A stretch of DNA of 64,000 nt, taken from NCBI RefSeq assembly GCF_003072125.1, contig NZ_QCYH01000008.1, forward strand, positions 1 through 64,000, read 5' to 3'. The notes under the pieces were generated by a model. It saw nothing but the letters and a program-made list of their open reading frames with translations. It was not told the origin of the DNA and searched no databases. The stretch is from Pelagivirga sediminicola. Its GTDB lineage: Bacteria; Pseudomonadota; Alphaproteobacteria; Rhodobacterales; Rhodobacteraceae. Shown here in pieces: positions 18,086-27,876 of the stretch. The translations under genes and the position numbers were made by a program. The first letter of the stretch is position 1. The number at the start of each line of letters is the position of its first letter.

Positions 18086-18781
18086 TCAGTCAACGCCCAG
18101 CTTCGCCATCAACGCGGTCAGCGTGGCGCGGTCCGCGTCGCTCAGATCCGCGCGGCGCGCGCAGAACAGCGTGGCCTGACTGCGCAGGATCAGCCCGTCA
18201 TCGAGAATCTTCAGGTGGTTCGCGCGCAACGTATCGCCGGACGAGGTGATATCGGCAATCGCCTCGGCCGTCTCGTTCTTGACGGTGCCCTCGGTCGCGC
18301 CCTGGCTGTCGACCAGGCTGTAATCGGCGACGCCATGCTCGCGCAGGAACTCGCGCACCAGCCGGTGATATTTCGTCGCGATGCGCAGCCGGTGACCGTG
18401 CCGCGCCCGAAACGCCGCCGCCGCCGCGTCGAGATCATCCAGCGTGCTGACATCCACCCAGGCCTGCGGCACCGCCAGAACCAGATCGGCATGGCCGAAC
18501 CCCAGCTCGGCCAGCACATCGACGCGCGCTTCCCAGCCCACCAGCGTCTCGCGCACCAGATCGGTACCGGTTACGCCCAGGTCGATCCGCCCGGCGTCCA
18601 GCTCGCGCGGGATTTCCCCGGCCGAGAGCAGCACCAGCTCCACATCGCCCGCGCCGCGCACGATGCCGGCATATTCGCGCTCGGAGGCCGAGCGATCCAA
18701 CGTCACGCCGCGCGCGCCGAACCATTGAAACGTCTTCTCCATCAGCCGCCCCTTGGACGGCACGCCCAGCCGGATGCTCAT
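18086..18781 (-). CDS. hisG: ATP phosphoribosyltransferase, catalytic subunit (short form)
   Basis: 231 residues, the length of short HisG enzymes that need HisZ. It joins ATP and PRPP in the first step of histidine synthesis. The N-terminus IRLGVPSKGRLMEKT is the conserved start, and GRIDLGVTGTDLV and ATKYHRLVREF are substrate-binding segments. The PRPP loop is in SQGATEGTVKNETAEAI. The long-form regulatory ACT-like C-terminus is absent, as expected with HisZ next door. The start ATG overlaps the hisZ stop by four bases (ATGA), so the subunits are translationally coupled. Confidence 0.96.
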   Translation of the reverse strand: MSIRLGVPSKGRLMEKTFQWFGARGVTLDRSASEREYAGIVRGAGDVELVLLSAGEIPRELDAGRIDLGVTGTDLVRETLVGWEARVDVLAELGFGHADLVLAVPQAWVDVSTLDDLDAAAAAFRARHGHRLRIATKYHRLVREFLREHGVADYSLVDSQGATEGTVKNETAEAIADITSSGDTLRANHLKILDDGLILRSQATLFCARRADLSDADRATLTALMAKLGVD

Positions 18782-19896
18782 CGCGCCCCTCCCAGAAAAG
18801 CCACCAGTCCGGGCCGGATCACGCCGCCCACGGCGGGAATGGCGCGCCCCTGCCCCAACTGCCGGGTCAGCGCGTCATAGCGCCCGCCCGTGGCCACCGC
18901 CGGCAGTTCAGGATGCGCATCGCACGTGAAGCCAAAGACAAAGCCGTCGTAATATTCCATCTGGCTGCGGCCATAGGATGCCTCGAACGCCAGATCATCC
19001 ACGGCAATCCCGCGCGCGGCAAGCGCGTCCAGACGCGCAGCGAACCCCGCGACGGCGCCATTGATGCTGGGCATGTCCACCGCGATGTCGCGCAATCGCT
19101 CCAGCGCGTTGGGACAGGTCTCGCGCACGTTCAGAATCGCGTCGATCAGGTCCACATCGGCGCCAGTCACCGGCGGCGCGGCCGCATCCTCGCGCAGCGC
19201 CTCGATACGCGCCGCAATCTCGGCCTCGCTGCGCAGGCCGATGATCGGCCCGGCATCCGCCATCGGATCGGTGGACTCCAGCAGCGCGGCGCGGCTGGCG
19301 GGCACCGGGCTGCGCCCCGCAAAACGGTCCATGAGCGCGCGGAAGCGGCGCGGGCGCCACACATGACGGCGCAGCGCCGCCTTGCGCGCAGGCGTTGTCG
19401 GTAATCCGTCGACAGCCGCCATGAGGATACCGATATCGCCCGTGGCCGCACGCAGGTTCAACGGCGCAAGGATATCATGCAGGCGGGCAAAAACCTCGGC
19501 ATCCGCATCGGCGGGGGCCGTGCGATCAAAGACCTCATAGCCGACCTGCATGTATTCGCTGGCGCGCTCGGGATGCGCCTCCTGCCTGCGGAACACCTCG
19601 CCGGAATAGGTATAGCGCGCGGGCTCGGCCCCGTCCGCCATATGCATCTGAACGACCGGCACGGTGAAATCCGGGCGCAACATCTGCTCGCCCTTCATCG
19701 GGTCGGAGGCGACATAGGCGCGCGCGCGGATATCCTCGCCATAAAGGTCCAGCAAGGTGGCGGCAGGCTGCAGGATGGCGGTTTCGACAACCTGCGCGCC
19801 CGCCTGCTCGAAAATGCCGCGCAGGCGCTGCGCCTCGGCGCGGATCGCGGCCCGGCTGACATCCGACGGGCGGCGCGGCTGGTTCGGATCCTGCAT
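18778..19896 (-). CDS. hisZ: ATP phosphoribosyltransferase regulatory subunit
   Basis: 372 residues from ATG 19896, whose A is shared with the hisS stop (TGATG). HisZ resembles the catalytic domain of histidyl-tRNA synthetase but does not charge tRNA. It forms a hetero-octamer with HisG and gives histidine feedback control. Visible class II synthetase-like parts are LRPDFTVPV, RYTYSGEVFRRQ and a C-terminal YDGFVFGF plus TGGRYDAL. The anticodon-binding domain is missing. Position between hisS and hisG supports the call over a second hisS. Confidence 0.93.
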   Translation of the reverse strand: MQDPNQPRRPSDVSRAAIRAEAQRLRGIFEQAGAQVVETAILQPAATLLDLYGEDIRARAYVASDPMKGEQMLRPDFTVPVVQMHMADGAEPARYTYSGEVFRRQEAHPERASEYMQVGYEVFDRTAPADADAEVFARLHDILAPLNLRAATGDIGILMAAVDGLPTTPARKAALRRHVWRPRRFRALMDRFAGRSPVPASRAALLESTDPMADAGPIIGLRSEAEIAARIEALREDAAAPPVTGADVDLIDAILNVRETCPNALERLRDIAVDMPSINGAVAGFAARLDALAARGIAVDDLAFEASYGRSQMEYYDGFVFGFTCDAHPELPAVATGGRYDALTRQLGQGRAIPAVGGVIRPGLVAFLGGAR

Positions 19897-21380
19897 CAGC
19901 TGTGCGCGTCCAGAATTTCGCGCACTTTGGCGATCATGTCGGCGCGCGGCACCTCGAACTGGCTGGGCCGTTCCTTCCATTCCTCCAGCGTCGCACTGGC
20001 CGCGATCTGCGCGCCCAGCACCAGATCCTTGATCTGCACCACGCCTGCCGCCTGCTCGTCCGCGCCCTCGATGATCGCAACGGGGCTGCCACGCTTGTCG
20101 GCGTATTTGAGCTGATTGCCGAAGTTTTTCGGGTTGCCCAGATACACCTCGGCCCGGATGCCCGCCTGCCGCAGCTCGGCCACCATGGCCTGATAATCGG
20201 CCATGCGCGCGCGGTCCATGACCGTCACGACAACCGGCCCCGGTGCGGCAACCTGCGCCTGTCCCTTGGCCCGCAGCGCGGCCAGAAGGCGGTCAACCCC
20301 GATGCTGATGCCCGTGGCCGGAACGCTCTGCCCGGTGAACCGCTTGACCAGATCATCGTAACGCCCGCCGCCCGCAACGCTGCCGAACTGGCGCTTGGCG
20401 CCTTTTTCGTCAAGGATGTCGAAGGTCAGTTCCGCCTCGAACACGGGCCCCGTGTAATAACCGAGGCCGCGCACCACGCTGGGGTCAATGTCGATCCGCT
20501 CCGTCCCATAGCCCTGCGCCGCCACCAGCGCCGCGATTTCTTCCAACTCATCCACACCCTCAGCGCCAATCGCCGACCCGCCGACAGCGGCGCGCAGATT
20601 GGCCAGCGTTTCGGCCACGCCTGCCCCCTTCGAGGTCAGGAACGCGATCACCGGCTCGGCCTGCGCATCGCTCAGCCCCACGCCGTCGATATAGGCGCCC
20701 GACGCATCCAGCCGCCCCTTGCCCAGAAGCTGGCGCACCCCGTCGCTGCCGACCTTGTCGAACTTGTCGATGGTGCGCAGAACCGCGTCGCGCTGGCCCT
20801 GATCGTCCAGCCCCATGACCTCCAGCACGCCGTTCAGAACCTTGCGGTTGTTCACCCGCACCACATAATCGCCGCGCGCAATCCCCACCGTCTCCAGACA
20901 ATCGGCCAGCATCGCGCAAATCTCGGCATCGGCGGCCACCGACGGCGCGCCGACCGTATCCGCATCGCACTGATAAAACTGGCGAAACCGCCCCGGCCCC
21001 GGCTTTTCGTTGCGCCAGACCGGCCCCATCGCATAGCGCCGGTAGGGCGTCGGCAGATCGTCCTTGTGCTGGGCATAGACCCGCGCCAGCGGCGCCGTCA
21101 GGTCATAGCGCAGCGCCAGCCAGTCGCCGGGCTTGTCGCCCTCGTCTTCCTGCCATGCAAAGACGCCCGCGTTGGGACGGTCCACATCGGGCAGGAACTT
21201 GCCCAGCGCCTCGACCGTCTCGACGGCCGAGCTGTCGAGCGCGTCAAAGCCATAATGGTGATAGACCCGCGCGATCGCGTCCAGCATGGCGGCCCGCTCG
21301 ACCACCTCGATACCAAAGTAATCGCGAAACCCCTTCGGCGTCTGCGCCTTGGGGCGCGGGGTCTTTTTCTGCTTGGCCAT
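19896..21380 (-). CDS. hisS: histidyl-tRNA synthetase
   Basis: 494 residues from ATG 21380 ([27 protein letters not shown] upstream). The frame is open to 21566, but that extension is not conserved. It charges tRNA-His in the cytoplasm. Class II motifs: [14 protein letters not shown] (motif 2 region begins), [19 protein letters not shown], the histidine-specific [11 protein letters not shown], and GGGRYDDL with [10 protein letters not shown] (motif 3). A C-terminal anticodon-binding domain ([17 protein letters not shown] to the end) is present. Heads the hisS-hisZ-hisG operon. Confidence 0.96.
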   Translation of the reverse strand: MAKQKKTPRPKAQTPKGFRDYFGIEVVERAAMLDAIARVYHHYGFDALDSSAVETVEALGKFLPDVDRPNAGVFAWQEDEGDKPGDWLALRYDLTAPLARVYAQHKDDLPTPYRRYAMGPVWRNEKPGPGRFRQFYQCDADTVGAPSVAADAEICAMLADCLETVGIARGDYVVRVNNRKVLNGVLEVMGLDDQGQRDAVLRTIDKFDKVGSDGVRQLLGKGRLDASGAYIDGVGLSDAQAEPVIAFLTSKGAGVAETLANLRAAVGGSAIGAEGVDELEEIAALVAAQGYGTERIDIDPSVVRGLGYYTGPVFEAELTFDILDEKGAKRQFGSVAGGGRYDDLVKRFTGQSVPATGISIGVDRLLAALRAKGQAQVAAPGPVVVTVMDRARMADYQAMVAELRQAGIRAEVYLGNPKNFGNQLKYADKRGSPVAIIEGADEQAAGVVQIKDLVLGAQIAASATLEEWKERPSQFEVPRADMIAKVREILDAHS

Positions 21381-21465
21381 CGCATGACTTCCCGAAGCTG
21401 TGCTGTCTGCCGCGCGGTCTAGCCCAAGCGCCGGACGGCGGCAAGGGAAGGCGCCCGGCCCGGGT

Positions 21466-21486
21466 TTCATCCTGGCCCAAATACTC
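21466..21486 (+). repeat. dispersed intergenic 21-bp motif, copy 1
   Basis: TTCATCCTGGCCCAAATAC (continuing TC) lies in the hisS-slyX gap. A copy with two differences occurs at 60615-60635, in the gap between the ABC importer and aroA. I recall similar strings as frequent intergenic repeats in Rhodobacteraceae, which has to be checked on a whole genome. Confidence 0.5.
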
Positions 21487-21536
21487 ATCCCCGCGCGGCG
21501 CTTGACGCGGCGCGCGGGCTGGCCCACAACCGCCCC

Positions 21537-21731
21537 ATGGACCGCCTCGAAGAACAGATCGCCCACCTGATGCGCGCCGTCGACGATTTATCGGATACCG
21601 TCGCGCGGCAGGACAAGGAGATCGCCACCCTCACCCGCCGGGTCGAGATGCTGATGCGCCGCGAGGCCGAGCGCGAGGCCGATAGCGGCAGCGCCGCCCC
21701 CTTTGGAAACGAGCGCCCGCCCCACTATTGA
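21537..21731 (+). CDS. slyX: SlyX family protein
   Basis: 64 residues starting [20 protein letters not shown]. The first two thirds form one coiled coil ([21 protein letters not shown]), and the tail ends in ERPPHY, the conserved end of SlyX proteins. Function is unknown in the family, and it is probably a small cytoplasmic dimer. Divergent from hisS and convergent with dnaE. Confidence 0.88.
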   Translation: MDRLEEQIAHLMRAVDDLSDTVARQDKEIATLTRRVEMLMRREAEREADSGSAAPFGNERPPHY

Positions 21732-21744
21732 GCGCCCGAGATTA

Positions 21745-21761
21745 TTCGCGAAAAATCTCCG
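21745..21761 (+). repeat. TTCGCGAA-containing repeat, partial copy
   Basis: TTCGCGAAAAATCTCCG lies between slyX and dnaE. The same 17 bases occur at 52248-52264, where they are part of a full palindrome. Here the left arm is degraded (ATTATTCGCG). It may be a dispersed palindromic repeat of this genome. Confidence 0.5.
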
Positions 21762-21767
21762 CCCGCC

Positions 21768-24700
21768 TCAGATGTCCTGCACGTCCATCACGCCGTCGAG
21801 GCTCTTGATCGCGCCCTTGATCTGCGGCGTCACCGGGTACTCACGCCCCGCCGACAGCTCGACCTCGCCGGGCAGGCCGTCACCCATCAGGCAAAATCGC
21901 ACCGGGCCGGGCCGGGCCGCCTTGGCCGCCTGCGCCGCGCCGTCCAGCACCCGCGCCACCGACGCCAGCGCAGACGGCGCATCGACGAAGATCAGCAGAC
22001 CGAGGCTGCCCGCATCGGCCACCACGCCGTCGATCGGCGCGACAGAGCGCGCCAGCAGTTTCAGCTGCTCGGCCTCCATCGTCGCCTCGACCGTGACGAC
22101 AACCTGCGCGCCCGTGTCGATATGCTCGCGCGATTTCTCCAGCGTCTCCGAGAACATCGTCACCTCGTAGCCGCCAGTCGTATCGCTCAGCTGGACAAAG
22201 GCAAACCGGTTGCCCCGCGCCGATTTACGCTCCTGTCGTCCGGCGACGACGCCCGCCATCTTGACCACGCAAGGGCCGCGCGCGGCGCGCTGCATCACCT
22301 CGTCCAGCGTCTCAACCTTCTTGCGCTTCAGCGCCGCCATGTAGTCATCCAAAGGATGCCCGGAGAGGTAAAATCCGACGGCCTTGAACTCCTCGGTCAG
22401 CCGCTCGGCGGGCAGCCAATCGTCCACCGGGGGCAGGCGCGGCTCGGGCAGATCCTCGCCCGCCTCGCCGAAGAGCGAGACCTGCGCCGAATTCTTCTGA
22501 TCGTGGATCGCGGCCGAATAATTCATCAGCGCCTCGACCGCGTCAAAGACACGGCGGCGGTTGCGGTCGATCTCGTCGAACGCACCGGCGCGGGCCAGCA
22601 TTTCCATCGGGCGCTTGCCGATCCGCTTGATATCGACGCGGCGCGCGAAATCGTAGAGCGTCGCAAAGGGCTTGTCCGCGCGCCCCTCCACGATCAGCTT
22701 CATCGCCTCGACGCCGACATTCTTCAGCGCGCCAAGGCCGTAGTGCAGCACGCCCTGCCGCACCATGAACTGCGCCTCCGAGCGGTTGACGCAAGGCGGC
22801 GCCCAGGGCAGATCCAGCCCTTTCTTCACTTCTTCGAAATAGACCGACAGCTTGTCCGTGAGGTGAATATCGCAATTCATCACTCCGGCCATGAACTCGG
22901 CCGGATGGTTCGCCTTCAGCCACGCGGTCTGATAGCTGACCACCGCATAGGCCGCCGCGTGGGATTTGTTGAAGCCGTAATTGGCGAACTTGTCCAGAAG
23001 GTTCCAGACCTCCAGCGCCTTGGCGTCATCGACGCCGTTTTCCTTGGCGCCCTTGATGAATTTCGGCCGCTCCTCATCCATCGCGGCCTGAATCTTCTTG
23101 CCCATGGCGCGGCGGAGCAGGTCCGCGCCGCCCAGGGAATAGCCCGCCATCTCCTGCGCGATCTGCATCACCTGCTCCTGATAGACGATGATGCCTTGCG
23201 TCTCGTCCAAGAGGTGATCGATCGTCGGATGCAGCGTGTCGCGCTTCGACAATCCGTTCTTCACCTCGCAGAATTTCGGGATGTTCTCCATCGGGCCGGG
23301 ACGGTAGAGCGCGACCAGCGCGATGATGTCCTCGATGCAGTCGGGCTTCATGCGCTTGAGCGCGTCCATCATGCCGCTGCTTTCCACCTGGAACACGGCG
23401 ACGGTTTTCGCGCGCGCATAGAGCGCGTAGGTCTTGGCGTCATCCAGCGGGATCTGCCCGATATCGTTCTCGGCGCCCTCGAACGGCTCGTAGATCGCGC
23501 TGCCGTCGGCGGCGGTGTGCAGATCGCGGCCCTCGCCGTGGATCTGCTCGATCGCGTTCTGGATCACGGTCAGGGTTTTCAGGCCCAGAAAGTCGAACTT
23601 GACCAGCCCCGCCTGCTCGACCCATTTCATGTTGAACTGGGTCGCGGGCATGTCGCTTCGCGGATCCTGGTAGAGCGGCACCAGCTCGTCCAGCGGGCGG
23701 TCCCCGATCACCACGCCCGCCGCATGGGTCGATGCGTTGCGCAAGAGCCCCTCGACCTGCATGCCGTATTTCAGCAGCCGGTCGACGACCTCCTCGTTGC
23801 GCGCCTCCTCGCGCAGGCGGTCCTCCTGGATCAGCGCCTGCTCGATGCTGACGGGCTTGACGCCCTCGACCGGGATCATCTTGGACAGGCGGTCCACCTG
23901 CCCATAGGGCATTTGCAGGACGCGCCCGATGTCGCGCACGGCTGCCTTGGACAAAAGCGCGCCGAAGGTGATGATCTGGCCCACCCGATCGCGGCCGTAT
24001 TTCTCCTGCACATATTGAATCACCTCCTCGCGGCGGTCCATGCAGAAGTCGATGTCAAAGTCAGGCATCGAGACGCGTTCGGGGTTCAGGAACCGCTCGA
24101 ACAGCAGGCTATAGCGCAGCGGATCAAGGTCGGTGATCGTCAGCGCATAGGCCACCAGCGATCCCGCGCCCGAGCCGCGCCCCGGCCCCACCGGGATATC
24201 GCGGTCCTTGGCCCATTTGATGAAATCGGCCACGATCAGGAAATAGCCTGGAAACCCCATGCCCTCGATGATCTTCAGCTCGAATTCCAGCCGCGCCTCA
24301 TACTCCTCGACACTGACCGCGTGGGGAATCACCGCCAGCCGCGCGGCCAGCCCTTCCTTGGCCTGGCGGCGCAGCTCGTCCACCTCGTCATCGGCAAATT
24401 TGGGCAGGATCGGATCGCGCCGATACGCGCCAAACGCGCAGCGCCGGGCGATTTCAGCCGTGTTTTCAATCGCTTCGGGCAGGTCGGCAAAAAGCGTCGC
24501 CATTTCCTGCGGCGTCTTGAAATTATGCTGCGGCGTCAGGCGGCGGCGCGGTGCGGACTGGTCAACATAGGCGCCGTCGGCGATGCAGAGCATGGCATCA
24601 TGCGCCTCGTACATGGCCGATTTGGGGAAATAGACGTCATTCGTCGCCACCAGCGGCAGCTCCATCGCGTAGGCCATTTCAATATGGCCGCGCTCGCTGG

Positions 24701-25268
24701 CGCGTTCGGCCTCGGGCAGACCGTCCTCGCCGGGATGGCGCTGCAGCTCGACATAGAGGCGGTCGCCGAAGATCTCGGAAAACTGGCGCATCAGCGCCTC
24801 GGCGGCGGGGCGCTGGCCAGCGCGCAGCAGCCGCCCGACCGGGCCATCGGGGCCGCCGGACAGGCAAATCAGACCGCCCGAATTCTCGGCCAGCTCGCTG
24901 CGGGTGACATGCGGCAGCGCGCCGTCCCCGCGCAAGTAAAGGCAGGAGTTGAGCTTCATCAGATGCTCGTACCCCTCCTCGTTCTGCGCCAGCAGGACGA
25001 TGGGCGCGGGCGCGGACGGCCGCTCGCCGGGGGCGGTGTCCACATAGGCCAGATCGATCTGGCAGCCCATGATCGGCTGGATCCCTGCCCCTGCGGCCGA
25101 GACGGCAAATTCAAGCGCCGCGAACATGTTGTTCGTATCGGTCACGGCGACGGCGGGCATGCCCGCATCGACGCACAGACCGGGCAGTTTCTTGAGGCGG
25201 ACAGCGCCCTCCAGCAGGGAGTATTCGCTGTGAACGCGCAGGTGAATGAATCGGTGGGGGCTGCTCAT
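21768..25268 (-). CDS. dnaE: DNA polymerase III subunit alpha
   Basis: 1166 residues, the usual length for DnaE1. It is the replicative polymerase of the chromosome. The N-terminal PHP domain opens with FIHLRVHSEYSLLEGA and runs to about residue 210. The catalytic core has GPGRGSGAGSLVAY and the metal-binding PDFDIDFCMDRR (about residues 402-413). GMQVEGLLRNASTHAAGVVI and NKSHAAAYAVVSYQTAWLKANHP are further signature blocks. A C-terminal OB domain (VVKMAGVVAGRQERKSARGN) and tau-binding tail follow. No intein and no frameshift. A 1306-codon frame on the opposite strand is a codon-bias shadow. Confidence 0.98.
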   Translation of the reverse strand: MSSPHRFIHLRVHSEYSLLEGAVRLKKLPGLCVDAGMPAVAVTDTNNMFAALEFAVSAAGAGIQPIMGCQIDLAYVDTAPGERPSAPAPIVLLAQNEEGYEHLMKLNSCLYLRGDGALPHVTRSELAENSGGLICLSGGPDGPVGRLLRAGQRPAAEALMRQFSEIFGDRLYVELQRHPGEDGLPEAERASERGHIEMAYAMELPLVATNDVYFPKSAMYEAHDAMLCIADGAYVDQSAPRRRLTPQHNFKTPQEMATLFADLPEAIENTAEIARRCAFGAYRRDPILPKFADDEVDELRRQAKEGLAARLAVIPHAVSVEEYEARLEFELKIIEGMGFPGYFLIVADFIKWAKDRDIPVGPGRGSGAGSLVAYALTITDLDPLRYSLLFERFLNPERVSMPDFDIDFCMDRREEVIQYVQEKYGRDRVGQIITFGALLSKAAVRDIGRVLQMPYGQVDRLSKMIPVEGVKPVSIEQALIQEDRLREEARNEEVVDRLLKYGMQVEGLLRNASTHAAGVVIGDRPLDELVPLYQDPRSDMPATQFNMKWVEQAGLVKFDFLGLKTLTVIQNAIEQIHGEGRDLHTAADGSAIYEPFEGAENDIGQIPLDDAKTYALYARAKTVAVFQVESSGMMDALKRMKPDCIEDIIALVALYRPGPMENIPKFCEVKNGLSKRDTLHPTIDHLLDETQGIIVYQEQVMQIAQEMAGYSLGGADLLRRAMGKKIQAAMDEERPKFIKGAKENGVDDAKALEVWNLLDKFANYGFNKSHAAAYAVVSYQTAWLKANHPAEFMAGVMNCDIHLTDKLSVYFEEVKKGLDLPWAPPCVNRSEAQFMVRQGVLHYGLGALKNVGVEAMKLIVEGRADKPFATLYDFARRVDIKRIGKRPMEMLARAGAFDEIDRNRRRVFDAVEALMNYSAAIHDQKNSAQVSLFGEAGEDLPEPRLPPVDDWLPAERLTEEFKAVGFYLSGHPLDDYMAALKRKKVETLDEVMQRAARGPCVVKMAGVVAGRQERKSARGNRFAFVQLSDTTGGYEVTMFSETLEKSREHIDTGAQVVVTVEATMEAEQLKLLARSVAPIDGVVADAGSLGLLIFVDAPSALASVARVLDGAAQAAKAARPGPVRFCLMGDGLPGEVELSAGREYPVTPQIKGAIKSLDGVMDVQDI

Positions 25269-25391
25269 GGGGCCATCTTAGGCGAGCGCCGCGCGCGCCG
25301 CCAGAGGGCGCAGGGCGCGCCGCCGCGTCATCTTCCCGTGACAGGCGCGCCGTTCTTTGCCACTCTGGCCGAAAGCACACAGGATACCGCC

Positions 25392-26042
25392 ATGCCCCTG
25401 CGCACCAACCTTCCGCCCGCTGCCTCCGTCGCCGAGCAAGGCGAGGGCGCACGCCTCAGCGCGCCGTCGGCGGTGCGCAACGCGCCGGTGATCGCCGAGA
25501 TGCTGGCCGTCCACGGCCCGCATGAGGGCCGCGCGCTGGAGCTGGCCAGCGGCACCGGCCAGCATGTCATCGCCTTCGCCGCCGCCCTGCCGCATGTGGA
25601 CTGGCAGCCGTCCGATATCGACCCGTCCCGCCGCGCCAGCATCGACGCATGGGCGCATGCCTTCAACATCCGGGCCGCGATCGCGCTGGATGCCACGGCG
25701 CCCGGTTGGAGCGCGGATCATGCGGGGCAGAACATGATCGTGCTGGTGAACCTGCTGCACCTGATCAGCGAGCGCGAGGCGCATATCCTGCTGCATGAAG
25801 TGTCGCTAGCACTGGCGCCCGGCGGGCTGTTCGCGCTTTACGGCCCCTTCCTGCGGGACGGAAAGACCGTATCAGAGGCGGATGCCGCGTTCGATGCCAG
25901 CCTGCGCGCGGGCGATCCCGACATCGGCTACAAGGACGCGGGCGCCGTCCAGCGCTGGATGCGCGATGCGGGGCTGCATCCGCTCGCTCCGCTGCCGATG
26001 CCCGCGAACAACCTCATGTTCCTGGCCCATCAGCCGCTATAG
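25392..26042 (+). CDS. DUF938 family SAM-dependent methyltransferase
   Basis: 216 residues from ATG 25392. It is a short class I methyltransferase-like protein: RALELASGTGQHVIAFA is the SAM-binding loop (motif I), DWQPSDIDPSRRASI is the acidic loop, and MIVLVNLLHLI is strand 4. The ending [10 protein letters not shown] is typical of DUF938. Substrate is unknown. The gene is convergent with the amidohydrolase and their 3' ends overlap by 13 bases. Confidence 0.87.
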   Translation: MPLRTNLPPAASVAEQGEGARLSAPSAVRNAPVIAEMLAVHGPHEGRALELASGTGQHVIAFAAALPHVDWQPSDIDPSRRASIDAWAHAFNIRAAIALDATAPGWSADHAGQNMIVLVNLLHLISEREAHILLHEVSLALAPGGLFALYGPFLRDGKTVSEADAAFDASLRAGDPDIGYKDAGAVQRWMRDAGLHPLAPLPMPANNLMFLAHQPL

Positions 26043-27694
26043 GTGATCTGCCCGCCGCAGATGGTGGCCAGGACGCGCACCTCGTGGATCTCTTCGGGCG
26101 CGCAAGCCTCCAGATCGCGGTCCAGCACCACGACATCGCCCATCTGCCCGGCAATCAGCTGACCCTTGCGGCCCTCGTTGAACTCCACCCAGGCGTTGGC
26201 GCTGGTATAGGAGGCGAGCGTATCCATCAGGCTTTGCGGGCGCACATCCCACGGCGCGCCGGGCTGCATCGGCGCGATGGCGCATTGGATGTTGCGCATG
26301 ACATCCACCGGCACCACCGGCCAATCGGTCGAGAAGATCACCGGCGCGCCCGTCTCGCGGATGCGCTGCCATGCAAAGGTATAGGGGTATTGGTCATCAT
26401 AAAGCAGTGTGCCCTGCGGGATGACCGGGAAATAGTCGCCCAAGGGCGAATGGCGCGGCTGCAGCGACGCGACGGCGCCCAGCGCGCCCAAACGCGGCAG
26501 GTCATCGGGGTGGATCACCTCGATATGCTCGATCCGGTGGCGCGAATCGCGGGCGCCGTTTGCCTCGCGCGCGGCCTGATAGCCGTCCAACGTCCGGCGC
26601 GTCGCCAGATCGCCGATGGAGTGGACGCTCAGCTGAAGGCCCATCGCATCGGCGCGCACGCATGCGGCGTTGAAATGGTCCGGCTCGAACACCGGCTCGC
26701 CCACGGTATCGGTGCCCGGATAGGGCCGCGTCATCAGCGCGGTGTGCGTGTCCATGACGCCGTCCATGAACATCTTGACCCGCCCCGACCAGACCCGGTC
26801 GCCGGTATAGCGGCGCCGCATCTCGCCCGCCTCCTCCAGCCGGTCCAGCGGATCGAAGTTCTTCAGGTGGAACGGCACCTGCATCCGGCATTTCAGATCG
26901 CCCGCCGCGTCCAGATCGCTCAGCAGCTCCAGCTGATAGAAATTGCCGTCCATGTTGTGCATCGTCGTGATGCCGTGGCTGGCCGCATGGGCCAGCCCCT
27001 TGGCCAGAAGGCGGCGGTCGGCGGCGCGCTCGGCCTCGGTCGCGGGCGGCTCCGGCTCGGCGCCGGTGACATAGCCCAGCATGTCGCGCCCGCCCGTGCG
27101 GCTGAGCTTCAGCACCGGGCCGAAAGCGCCGGTTTCCTGCAACTCGCCGCTGGCGGTGCCGCCCTCCTCCATCACGATGACGCTGCCTTCGGGCACCGGG
27201 CCGCCATGCAGAAGGTTCGCGCGCTCCAGCGCCTTGGTGTTGGCCCAAAGCGTATGGATGTCGGGCGCCAGCAGCGCCAGCGGGCGATCCGGCAGGATCG
27301 CGTCCAGATCGTGCCGCGTCGGATTGCGCCCGTCCATCAGCCCGTAGGCGGTGGAGGTGCCCAGAATCATCGCCTCGTCGGGGTTCGCCTCGGCATAGGC
27401 GCGAATCGTGCGCGCCGCGGCGTCGGTGCTCTCGACGCCCTCCATCGCCATGAATTCCAGCGCGGCAGAGCCCTGGAACAGGTGCACATGGCTGTCGATG
27501 AAGCCAGGCATCACCGTGCCGCCGGCCGCGTCGATCACCTGCGCGCCCGGTGCCGCCAGATCGCGGATCTGCGCCGTGCTGCCCACGGCCAAAACCGCGC
27601 CGCCCGCCAGCGCCACCGCCTCGGCGCGCGGCTGCGCGGGGTCCATCGTCAACACCTTGCCGTTCAGGATTACCAGATCCGCCTTGCCCGTCAT
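26030..27694 (-). CDS. YtcJ-like metal-dependent amidohydrolase
   Basis: 554 residues from ATG 27694 (GGAG upstream). It belongs to the amidohydrolase superfamily subgroup with YtcJ and N-substituted formamide deformylase. The first metal motif is [12 protein letters not shown], a large cap region follows, then HSIGDLATR and [13 protein letters not shown] (metal-binding His), and [11 protein letters not shown] near the C-terminus carries the catalytic Asp. Probably cytoplasmic: no signal peptide. Substrate cannot be read from sequence. Its promoter region is shared with the divergent polyamine transporter operon, which may hint at an amide or amine substrate. Confidence 0.88.
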   Translation of the reverse strand: MTGKADLVILNGKVLTMDPAQPRAEAVALAGGAVLAVGSTAQIRDLAAPGAQVIDAAGGTVMPGFIDSHVHLFQGSAALEFMAMEGVESTDAAARTIRAYAEANPDEAMILGTSTAYGLMDGRNPTRHDLDAILPDRPLALLAPDIHTLWANTKALERANLLHGGPVPEGSVIVMEEGGTASGELQETGAFGPVLKLSRTGGRDMLGYVTGAEPEPPATEAERAADRRLLAKGLAHAASHGITTMHNMDGNFYQLELLSDLDAAGDLKCRMQVPFHLKNFDPLDRLEEAGEMRRRYTGDRVWSGRVKMFMDGVMDTHTALMTRPYPGTDTVGEPVFEPDHFNAACVRADAMGLQLSVHSIGDLATRRTLDGYQAAREANGARDSRHRIEHIEVIHPDDLPRLGALGAVASLQPRHSPLGDYFPVIPQGTLLYDDQYPYTFAWQRIRETGAPVIFSTDWPVVPVDVMRNIQCAIAPMQPGAPWDVRPQSLMDTLASYTSANAWVEFNEGRKGQLIAGQMGDVVVLDRDLEACAPEEIHEVRVLATICGGQITYSG

Positions 27695-27749
27695 GCGCCG
27701 TCTCCTTGCATTCAAAATCCGGCACCAGATTGCGGCATCGCGCAGGCGC

Positions 27750-27794
27750 GGTAAATACCCCCTGCGCGCATCCGGGGGAGATGGGGTATTTACC
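27750..27794. promoter_or_regulatory. 12-bp inverted repeat between amidohydrolase and pot operon
   Basis: GGTAAATACCCC (27750-27761) and GGGGTATTTACC (27783-27794) are perfect inverted copies whose centres are 33 bp apart, about three helical turns. They sit in the divergent promoter region, 83 bases before potA and 55 before the amidohydrolase gene. The spacing fits an operator bound by a dimer or tetramer. A stem with a 21-base loop is the other possibility. Confidence 0.5.
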
Positions 27795-27876
27795 AATCAA
27801 TGGCCTGCGGCATAGGCTGGCAGGCAAATCACGCACCGGGAATCGTGCGATACGGCAACATGACAAGGTGGCTCAG

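Noticed and set aside
22122..26042. A 1306-codon open frame on the plus strand opposite dnaE
   Set aside because: It mirrors dnaE codon for codon in a GC-rich genome, has a His/Arg/Leu-rich unstructured translation and no recognisable domain. Only its last part (25392-26042) is a real gene.
26084..27754. 556-codon plus-strand frame opposite the amidohydrolase
   Set aside because: Antisense shadow. The minus-strand amidohydrolase motifs are unmistakable.
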